Below, piece by piece: positions 55,599 through 64,000 of a stretch of 64,000 nt of DNA. Position 1 is the first letter of the stretch; every line of letters begins with the position of its first letter. This DNA comes from Primulina eburnea (taxonomy: Eukaryota > Streptophyta > Magnoliopsida > Lamiales > Gesneriaceae). A program made the position numbers and the translations under genes. The notes beneath the pieces were generated by a model, which saw only the letters and a program-made list of their open reading frames with translations, was not told the origin of the DNA and did not search any database. Location of the stretch: positions 7,088,261-7,152,260 of the forward strand of contig NC_133114.1 in NCBI RefSeq assembly GCF_022965805.1, in the 5' to 3' direction.

Positions 55599-57663
55599 GG
55601 TAGATAAAACTCTAAAGAATTAAATACAAGATTTAAGAAATAATTTCCCTCCATCTTAATAAGCATAAAATTCGGCCACTACCCTTATGAGATTTAATTA
55701 ATTTGTCAACTCTCCATTTTTTTATCTTTCCTTAATCCTTTCATGGAATAGTTAATTCTCTCGTTTTTAAATCCTCAATAATTATTAATTAAGCAATATT
55801 TCATCCTCATTTATCTAACAATTTTCGGCCACTTCATAGAAGGTTTGAATTTAATTTGACAACTCACAAACTTTGTTTCCATTCCTTACCCCTTCTTGGT
55901 AGATAATCCCTCCAATTTAATTCATCAATAATTATTAATTAGGTAAATTTTTCTATCCTATTTTTTTAAAGAAGAAATCGGCCACCTCATGATATATTTA
56001 ATTGAGTTTGTCAACTCACCATTTTAACTCATTTTCTTATCTTTTCTTGGAAGATAATTCCCCACAATTTTAATCACCACTAATTAACAATTAAGCAATA
56101 TCCTCCCTCATTTTATTAAGCAAGAAATCGGCCAACACACCTCCAAAATATCCCTCCAAATCCCTTGATATCATATCCTTTCTATCTCCAAGCAAACTCA
56201 AAGAAAGCAAGATTCATTTTGCCATTTAATCTCCCACTATCTTGCAACCTCCAATTTATTTTCCTATACTTCCCTCCCCACCATTTCCACCGAAATTCAG
56301 AAGAAAAATTCGTAGAAAATTGTGAGCCTCAAGAGGGAAAAATAAGAGAGGAAAGTAGAAACAAAAAAGAACACTCTGTCTCCGCCGCGCCACGTCGTCG
56401 TATATTTTGTTTTCTTCAAAACAAAAATTCAAGGCATGTTTATATTTTTCCTTTCACTCTTCAATCAAGCGATAATATGATTTTAAACCTTTCATGATCA
56501 AGATTTTATGAGGTAAAAACCGAAATATTTGACAACACATTTTTGAAATATGTACAGAAAGTTTGTCTTCCTTGTGCTCCTCACGGCTTGGCTTCTTTTG
56601 ATGGTTTCAGGTGGTTGGCTCGAGTCCAGGCTTTCCAGGCTGCATCTAGGATTGATATAGAGTGTGTTAAGAAGGGATTTGACCATTGGTTAAAGTGTCT
56701 TCTTCCCCCAGCAACTCGAATGGGCAGCAACTCGTCCATAATGCATTTTGAGTCTCAGGTTGCACGATTTTGGTCTAAGGCAAGTGTTTTGATCGTGGCT
56801 GCCCTAGGGGCTGTGGCCATGGTTAGAACCCTTCCTTGAAATTTCTATGACGTGACCAAGATGTCCTTTCATGGCTTGGTTCACGTCCCAATCGGTTTTT
56901 AAAAATAAACAAGAACAGTCCCCTTCGATCCCTTTCATTTTCTGCATGAGTTGGTGTTCGGTTATTAGATTGGTATGGATCTTGGTTGGCTTCTGGCCCT
57001 TAGCCATGGTCCATACCATACCCCTTGATGTCTAGATCATGCCATGGTCAATCAAATGGTCACTGGAATGGTGCATGACAGCAAACGAAGCAACTCGCCC
57101 CATGCGCGCAGGTTCGCCTCTCGGGTGGAAGTTCGGGTGATCCATGGTGTTTCTTGGATTGTGGCTGGCCTAGGGCCCTTAGCCATGGTTCAAGTCACAC
57201 CTTAGGATGTTGGTAAGAGGTTCTGGTCGGTGGTTCAAGCCCCAATGGCCATTAGCCTCGCAAACGACGCAAGAAAACGCGCCAACAGCTGCTGTATTTT
57301 TTTGACAGCAACTGTATCCGCGTGATGTTAGGAGCATTGGACTGGACAGTGCCTCATTGAGTTAGGAAGGTCATGTTTTTGTCCGTTCATGATTTGGTCA
57401 AGTTTAGAGGTCGTACGAGAATTTACGGTGCAATGTGCCAAAGGGACTCTCGAAAGAGCGTTTCATGTTTTTGGCATCCATTCACCAAATTTCAAGTACT
57501 GAAATGTTAGGAGCATTATTTATTCATTTTAAGTGTATTTTAATCATGACTAAACGATGGCTCGGTGTTGGTTCGGGTTGGCACGGAGTCATGATTAAAT
57601 ACCAAGTCATTGGGCGTAATTGTCTCGTTTTTGGAGTCAATTACAAAGTTTGGGCAAGTAAAG
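55599..57663 (+). repeat. 3' LTR of element A, second part
   Basis: Resumes at the GGTAG duplication and aligns with 5' LTR positions about 4191-6295, with scattered substitutions and small indels (for example around 57320). It stops at 57663, where the homologous 5' LTR continues into CATTTGCATATTTTTC but here an inverted LTR end begins. Confidence 0.9.
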
Positions 57664-57901
57664 TGTAAAGGCCTAAGAATTCGTGTTTGAAAATTAATGG
57701 AAAAATTAAAAATTTCCTTTTTATATAATTAAAATTTCTCATTTATAAAATAAACTGATAAATAAAGTTTAATGTTCAAAATAGCAGCGGAAGAAATTAT
57801 CGTTTGTAAACTAACAATTTAGAATAATCCAACGAAAGATAAAATGTTTGTGCATAAAAATGATAAATGCTGAAAATGATGTCCTCGGGTTCCACTACTG
57901 C
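57664..57901 (-). repeat. Inverted LTR 3' end, same family as element A
   Basis: The reverse complement of this segment matches the last 260 bp of the element A 5' LTR (about 6897-7158): GGAACCCGAGGAC, AATAATCCAACAAAAG-type text, CTTCCGCTGCTATT and a terminal GGCCTTTACA. It is the end of an element of the same family in opposite orientation, inserted in the 3' LTR of element A and then cut by the chromovirus at 57902. Confidence 0.8.
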
Positions 57902-59705
57902 TGTGGGGACCCGGACGCTAATCAAGTTTTTAATCATCATTGGGACTAATTAATCAATTATAAAACAGGGTCTAAATTTTTTTTTTCTTTTAAAATGCGG
58001 AACGTAGTGACATAAAACATACATATATACTTCTCAGTAAATAAAAGTACAAATCCTGTACCACATATATTTATTCAACTAAGGTTTAAACAGCTAATGT
58101 CAAGTGTCCAACCCTATCTTAATCTAAGTCCGGAGCCTCCACTCTAATCATGATCTTTCCTCATCTCCTCGACCATGATCCTGTCCCACCTGTTGTCATG
58201 TACACATACAGACAAGACAACAGCCGGATAACTCCGGTGAGAATAAATCCCAGTATAAATCAACGAAACATGCAATCATATAAACAAATATAAAGCATGT
58301 AATCAGGTAACAGATATATGTATCAAAATCTGAAACATAAACAATCATAGACTGTCGACAATGCTCATAACTCTATTATTCAGACTAGACTCAATCCTAG
58401 TCTAGGGATCCCGGTTTCCAGATGTGGTGTTCCTATATCGAATTCCGTAATAGAAGGAACAGTAATTCCATTACTCGATATAACCAAATATGATGTTCCT
58501 ATATCGAATTCCGTAATAGAAGAATTCCAATCCTATTTACTCGATATAACCAAACATCTGTTGTCCTGACCTAACCGTCATGGACTGTAGCTCTATCGCT
58601 AATATCCTATCTTGAGACATCGTGCAATGTGCCCGTGACGATCCCGCCACTGTCAGGCACTTCCGTCCCAAGATCTCTACACTATCTTGTGACATCGTGC
58701 AATGTTCCCGTGGCGATCCCACCACTATCAGGAACTTCTGTCACAAGATTACTCGTCTAATACCTGTTATCTATAATTCAAGAGAACAAGTACATCATTC
58801 AAATCAATGCAAATATCACTGCAATAAAGTAAAGTATGTGATTTAGGGAAACTCAAGTCTAAACCGACTCAAGTCGATCTCCCAATACCACATTGACTTA
58901 TAACTTTCGTTTGTAGTCACGGTCTGAAGCAATCTCAATTCTTAACTCAAGACTGTCTTTGTAAATCTGAAATGACATACCGGGAATACTAATATCAATA
59001 TTCCATTCTCGATTCAATACTGAATCTGGATTTAATTCCAAATCAACGGTATAACGGTACAATCCCGATATTCCCGTCAATACAGTATCACCAGACATCA
59101 ATTACAAATCATAACCCATATCCGATACAATTTGTAATCAGTCTATAATCCAAATCTATTCAATTCACAATCCATATAATCATAAATTCATAATAATTCC
59201 ATAATCAGTCTGTTCTTTGATTTGACTTCGATTCTATGATTTCTAACATGCCAAGAACATCATATATGAATTATATCAAATTCCTACAACATCATATTTT
59301 CAAATGATACCAGAACTCAATAAAACTTACGTCCAGTTGTAGTTCGTGTCGAGAGGATTACGGTACTGCACTCGGATTCAAAATCAGACGTACGGATCCT
59401 TCAAAATAAAAATCTAAGCAACCTTAAAGCTTTGAGGGACTTTCTCGATTTTTCTTTGCTGTTGGTCTCGTAAGAATGTAGAACGTATACATTATATATT
59501 TGCATGCAAGGACCAGTGTCATATTCAAGTCATACTTGCACTTTAGTCCCTCAACTTTTCACTATTTGCAAATCTATCCCCGGCTCAATCTTTTAATTCA
59601 ATTTCAATCCTAATTAATTACAAAAATCATGGAATTTAATTCATTATTCCAAGATTCGTAAATTAAATAATCTCGTATTAAAATGATATAATCTCGGGCC
59701 TTACA
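57902..59705 (-). repeat. 3' LTR of C4 (1804 bp)
   Basis: On the minus strand TGTAAGGCCCGAGATTATATC...GCGTCCGGGTCCCCACA. It shares with C1 and the solo LTR at 33688 the CCGGAGTTATCCGG...GACAACAGGTGGGACAG block (58177-58243 on the plus strand). It also has a duplicated TATATCGA/TCGATATA hairpin (58431-58545) and a duplicated hairpin related to 13247-13312 (about 58600-58750). Unlike the others, I see no GC-rich motif array. Confidence 0.9.
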
Positions 59706-59720
59706 ATTCTCCCCCTCTCA
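59706..59720 (-). promoter_or_regulatory. Polypurine tract of C4
   Basis: TGAGAGGGGGAGAAT on the minus strand immediately before the 3' LTR. Confidence 0.9.
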
Positions 59721-59806
59721 GACATTATTTCGTCCTCGAAATCTCAAGCAATCATATCACAGGCAATCAAATCAGAAATAACCGAAACTAAAATAGTAAA
59801 CTCATA

Positions 59807-60478
59807 TCAGTGAAATAATGCTGGGAATTCTTGTCTCATATCTGATTCAGTCTCCCAAGTGGCTTCTTCAATGCCATGACGAGTCCATTGTACTTTCACC
59901 AACGGAATCATCTTCGTTCTGAGCTGTTTTTCCTTACGATCAATAATCCGGGTCGGTTGCTCGACATAACTCAATGTCTCATCCAGCTCGGTCTCGTCTG
60001 GTTGAATCACGTGAGAATCATCAGGGAGATACTTCCGCAGCATAGATACATGAAAAACATCATGTATTCCTGATAATGAAGGCGGCAATGCTAGTCGATA
60101 GGCTCGATCTCCTATCTTCTCTAGAATCTCATAAGGACTCACATATCTTGGATACAATTTCCCTTTCTTGCCAAATCTGACAATACCTCTGAAAGGAGAA
60201 ATCTTCAGGAATACTCGGTCTCCTACCTCAAATACCAACGGTCGTCTTCTGAGGTTGGCATATTTGGCTTGTCGGTCCTCAGCTGCCTTCATTTTTTTCT
60301 GAATCAACTTTACTTTCTCGGTCATATCTCTGATCATATCAGGTCTAGTCTCAGGAACTTCAGAGATATCATCCCAATAAAGAGGGGATCTGCATTTCTT
60401 TCCGTACAACGCTTCGAATGGGGCCATCTCAATACTCGTTTGATAGCTGTTGTTGTACAAAAACTCGCAAAGTGGCAA
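59807..60478 (-). pseudogene. Chromovirus integrase C-terminus and chromodomain (C4)
   Basis: Starts in the integrase core ([25 protein letters not shown]), continues with [23 protein letters not shown] and [15 protein letters not shown]. It ends in a chromodomain, RTKMIPLVKVQWTRHGIEEATWE, at about residues 185-222. It overlaps the upstream frame (60334-62073) by 145 bp because of a one-base deletion near 60500. Confidence 0.9.
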
Positions 60479-62073
60479 TGAATCTTGCCAATTAGTGCAA
60501 AATCAAGCACTACAGCTCTCAGCATATCCTCCAATGTCTGAATCGTCCGTTCTGACTGTCCATCAGTCTGAGGATGATATGCGGTACTCAAATGTAACTT
60601 CGTACCGAGAGCTTGCTGCATACTCTGCCAGAAGTGAGAAGTAAACCGAGGATCACGGTCTGAAACAATCGACTTCGACACTCCGTGCAATCTAACCACT
60701 TCCCGAACATAAATATCGGCCATCTGGTCATACCTATAAGTCATTTTGTATGGAATAAAACATGCAGATTTGGTCAATCGATCAATCACGACCCAAATCG
60801 CATCACAACCTCGGGAGGATCTCGGTAACTGCGTCACAAAATCCATGGAAATGTGATCCCACTTCCATTCAGGAATGGACAAACTCTGCAACAATCCTCC
60901 TGGTTTCTTTCTTTCAGCTTTCACTTGTTGGCAATTCAGACATTTGGCTACAAATGTAGCAATATTAGCTTTCATTTGTTTCCACCAATACTGTGTCTTT
61001 AAATCATTATACATCTTTCTGCCACTAGGATGAATGCTAAAACGGCTGTTGTGCGCTTCTGACAATATTCGTTGTCTCAATTTTGAAACATGCAGCACAA
61101 CAATACGATTATTCACATACAAGACACTATTCCGAACCTGATATTCTGATTGATGACCAGTTCTGACCATTGCAATCAAATTCTGTATGTTCTGATCAAC
61201 CTTCTGTGCCTCTTTGATTTTCACTATCAATTCTGGTTCAGCTCGAATCGCACATAATCTCAGAGGCTCACAATCTGTTTCAAAAGCTAATCCAGACAAA
61301 CAGCAGTCTTCTATAAAATTCGAAACACCTATCGTCGATAAGGATAGTGCACATACCTTTCGACTCAGCGCATCTGCTGCTGCATTGGACTTCCCCGGAT
61401 AGTATTTAATTTCACAATCAAAGTCTTTCAGTAAATCCAGCCATCTCCACTGTCTCATATTCAGCTCTGATTGCGAAAACAGATATTTCAAGCTTTTATG
61501 ATCAGAATATATATCAAATTTCTCACCGTACAAATAATGTCGCCATATCTTCAATGCAAAGACTATGGCTGCCAATTCAAGATCATGAATTGGATATCGA
61601 GATTCATGGGGTTTCAGCTGTCTTGAGGCATAAGCAATAACATGTCCTCGCTGCATCAATACACAACCCAATCCTCGGTGAGATGCACCACAATAAACGA
61701 CGAAATCACCAGTACCTGAAGGAAGCGTCAACACAGGCGCACTGGTCAATCTCTTCTTTAATTCAAGAAAACTAGTCTCACAATCCTCAGACCAAACAAA
61801 CGGAGCATTTTTTAGAGTCAACTGTGTAATCGGTTTGGCAATACTCGAAAAATCTTTAATGAATCGGCGATAATATCCTGCCAAACCCATGAAACTGCGA
61901 ATCTCGGGTACAGATGTCGGTCTTGGCCAAGAAATCACTGCCTCAACCTTACTGGGATCCACTGATATACCGTCTCCGGATATAATATGACCCAGAAATA
62001 TCACCTGTTTCAACCAGAACTCGCATTTTGACAATTTAGCATATAATTTCTCCGCCCTCAAAATTCTCAACAC
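60334..62073 (-). pseudogene. Chromovirus RT C-terminus, RNase H and integrase (C4)
   Basis: 579 codons beginning just after the lost RT active site: [35 protein letters not shown], RNase [19 protein letters not shown] (the first catalytic Asp, normally CDAS, reads Gly here), and [10 protein letters not shown]. Integrase follows with [57 protein letters not shown] and [11 protein letters not shown], so the DDE triad is complete. Confidence 0.9.
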
Positions 62074-62161
62074 AGTTCTTAAATGAATATGATAACAAAA
62101 TCATCCAGATATCTCGGAATGATGCGATTCATCAATCCCATAAATACCGCTGGTGCATTCG

Positions 62162-63307
62162 TCAAACCAAATGACATGACATAAATTCATAGTGTCCATA
62201 CCTGGTTCTGAATGCAGTCTTAGAGATATCAGAGTCCCTGACTCTCAATTGATGGTATCCAGATCTCAAGTCGATCTTGGAATACACCGAAGAACCCTGC
62301 AATTGATCAAACAAATCATCAATACGAGGCAATGGATATTTATTCTTTACCGTTGCCTTGTTCAGCTGCCGGTAGTCGATACAAAGTCTCATCGACCCGT
62401 CCTTCTTTCTCACGAACAGTACTGGAGCACCCCAAGGAGATACACTTGGTCTAATATACCCCTTGGCCAGTAAATCCTCAAACTGTTCTTTCAACTCTTT
62501 CAACTCGATCGGTGCCATCCTGTATGGAGCCCTAGAAATCGGAACTGTTCCTGGCATTAACTCAATGCTGAAGTCTATCTCTCGAATCGGAGGCAATCCA
62601 GGAATCTCATCTGGAAAGACATCAGCAAACTCACACACCACTGGCAAATCCGCCAATGATGGGGTCGATTTCAGTAAATCAACTGAATATACCAGGAATC
62701 CATCTGCTCCCTTCTGCAATAATCGAGTCATATTCATTGCAGATATCAAAGGAATTCTAGCACGAGAACCTTTACCATAAAATTTCCACTCCTCAGCCAT
62801 TTCAGGTCTGAATCGAACTATCTTATGGAAGCAATCGACTGTAGCTCGGTACTTGGTCAACATATCGATACCGACAATACAATCAAAATCGGATAAACCA
62901 AGCACAATACAATCTAACTCAATCGTATGCTCATCGTACTGCAGTATACCCGATTTAACAGATTTTACTGATATCACACCTGTTCCTAACGGAGACGTGA
63001 CAGATACTATAGTGGCTAATGACTCAACAGGCAATGAGTGCATTAATGCAAATCTCTCCGATATAAATGTATGAGATGCATCAGTATCAATCAGTACATA
63101 TGCAGGATAACCAGAAATAAAACAGTTACCTGCCACAACATCATCAGGTGCATCATGTGCCTGCTCCTCGGTCAACGCAAAAACTCTGGCCTGCTGTCTC
63201 GGAGGCTGGCTCACTGTCTGGCCCCCTCCTGGCCTCTGCTGTGACTGAGTAGGCGGTGCTGGCTGAAAAGTATGAACGGCAGATGGTCGTCTACCTGCCT
63301 GAGCCAC
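62162..63307 (-). pseudogene. Chromovirus protease and RT N-terminus (C4)
   Basis: 381 codons. Protease [15 protein letters not shown] has TDAS instead of TGAS, changing the invariant glycine of the D-T-G site. Next come [24 protein letters not shown], and the RT start [14 protein letters not shown] and [36 protein letters not shown]. It ends [10 protein letters not shown] out of frame after a one-base loss at about 62170. From 62165 to 62085 the other frame reads [17 protein letters not shown]...FVIIFI and then jumps to [12 protein letters not shown], so the catalytic FIDD motif has been deleted. Confidence 0.9.
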
Positions 63308-63350
63308 TGATCCCGATGACTACAGCTGCCTGTGATCCCTGGGCACTCCT

Positions 63351-64000
63351 CTAGGGACATACTCGGGCAAAGTGTCCTTGCTGTCTACAAATACGACAGC
63401 TGCCAACCACTCCTCGGCACTGCTCTGTGGAATGCCTCCCTCCACAAGCACTACAGTACGGTCCTGTATAACTCTGGCCCTGACCGATCTGTCTAGAGCC
63501 ACTCGAACTAGACGAGCTAGTTCCAGATTTCTTGAATTGCTTCCCTCTAGCCTTCAAGAAATCCATCTTCCTGCTACTACTGCTGCCACCTTCAAATCGA
63601 GGAGGTGGTCGTTGTTGTCCCGATACTGGAAGCACAAACGAAGCCTCTCTCTGCCTCATCAGTCCTGCTTCGGCTCCCTTGGCTCTGTTCAAGGCATCGG
63701 TAAAATTGTTTGGCCTCCCGGTATTCACCAAGGTAAATATTTATGGATTTAGGCCATTTATAAACTGGTCCGCAATGGCCTCATCATGTTCAGCTACATG
63801 GGGAGCAAATCTCAAAAGTGTAGTGAACTTAGCCACATAATCCTCAATGTTTAACTGGCCTTGTCTCAAGTTCGCAAACTCGGCTCCTTTGTCCTTCCTA
63901 TAAGATACTGGAAAGAACCGTAGATAAAATTCAGACTTAAACACATTCCAGGTAATGGCCGTACCTCGTTGTTCCAATGCCCGTTTCATCGTGATCCACC
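63351..64000 (-). pseudogene. Chromovirus gag, C-terminal part (C4), with stops
   Basis: One frame from beyond the window edge to 63351 with a TAA at about 63741 (NGLNP-stop-IFTLVNTG). It reads FYLRFFPVSYRKDKGAEFANLRQGQLNIEDYV-type gag, a basic/Ser-rich linker, and the knuckles CSACGGRHSTEQC and CRICRQQGHFARVC, then stops (TAG). The following protease ORF is in another frame. Confidence 0.85.

Larger units (their letters stand above)
3686..57663 (+). mobile_element. Element A: non-coding LARD-like LTR retrotransposon, split by a 45.5 kb nest
   Basis: The 5' LTR (3686-7158) and the start of the 3' LTR (9592-10100) both begin TGTAGAGCCCG and align closely. The 3' LTR resumes at 55604 with sequence matching the 5' LTR from about 4196 onward. 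The initiator-Met primer site is at 7161 and a polypurine tract at 9579-9591. The 2.4 kb interior has no gag or pol, so the element is non-autonomous, of the large-LTR (LARD) style. Without the nest it would be about 8.5 kb. The last ~0.86 kb of the 3' LTR is missing from the window because of a further, inverted insertion at 57664. Confidence 0.85.
57902..64000 (-). mobile_element. Tekay/Del-like chromovirus, truncated by the right window edge (element C4)
   Basis: On the minus strand: gag (from beyond 64000), protease, RT, RNase H, integrase, chromodomain, polypurine tract, 3' LTR. Frameshifts, two gag stops and a deletion over the RT active site show it is dead. Protein motifs are the closest match in the window to degraded element C1. 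Confidence 0.9.

Overview
This 64 kb window looks like repeat-rich plant nuclear DNA, probably from a eudicot. I see no rRNA, tRNA, CRISPR array or intact ordinary host gene. Almost every base belongs to LTR retrotransposons with plant hallmarks: initiator-tRNA-Met primer sites (TGGTATCAGAGC), a chromodomain at the end of the Ty3/gypsy integrases, an Athila-type primer site (TGGCGCCGTTGCC), and Copia gag/UBN2 proteins. The species cannot be fixed from the sequence.

Layout. (1) 1-3283: left-truncated Copia element on the minus strand (pol fragment, gag, primer site, 5' LTR). (2) 3284-3685: short unassigned stretch. (3) 3686-57663: a non-coding, LARD-like LTR element (element A), whose 3' LTR was split at 10100/55599 by a 45.5 kb nest. 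(4) The nest is one minus-strand Athila-like Ty3/gypsy element (10101-55598, TSD GGTAG). It was itself hit by four later elements: a degraded Tekay/Del-like chromovirus (11769-33445, TSD ATCTA), a solo LTR (33688-35465, TSD AAAAT), a gag-only chromovirus derivative (37963-42247, TSD TCACC) and a Copia element (47818-54268, TSD AGTTC). (5) The degraded chromovirus was hit twice: by a shrunken Sirevirus-like element (17168-22720, TSD TATAG), which itself holds a solo LTR (17658-19617, TSD CAGCA), and by an intact, very young chromovirus (24714-32490, TSD TTATG) with a single uninterrupted 1476-residue Gag-Pol. (6) 57664-57901: tail of an inverted LTR related to element A, cut by (7) a minus-strand chromovirus that runs off the right edge (57902-64000). 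Every boundary with both ends in view shows a matching 5-bp target duplication, so the insertion order can be read directly; the nest is five levels deep.

The most unusual content is in the Athila-like element. Downstream of pol, where Athila elements usually carry an env-like gene or nothing, it has (a) a 183-codon ORF with a basic run followed by a Cys cluster, resembling the small nucleic-acid-binding cysteine-rich proteins of carlaviruses, and (b) an intronless, internally deleted copy of a plant LOG gene (cytokinin riboside 5'-monophosphate phosphoribohydrolase). The second theme is promoter architecture. At least six LTR families here, from both Copia and Gypsy, carry an array of short, mostly palindromic motifs (TTCGGANNNTCCGAA, GCGCATATGCGC, CACCCGCGGT, CGCCCTAGCGGGC, or TTGACC W-boxes), and in those where I can see a TATA box the array lies just upstream of it. 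The TTCGGA motif is shared by a Copia and a Gypsy LTR.

All comparisons were made by eye; LTR difference counts are minimum counts and family labels are lineage-level guesses.
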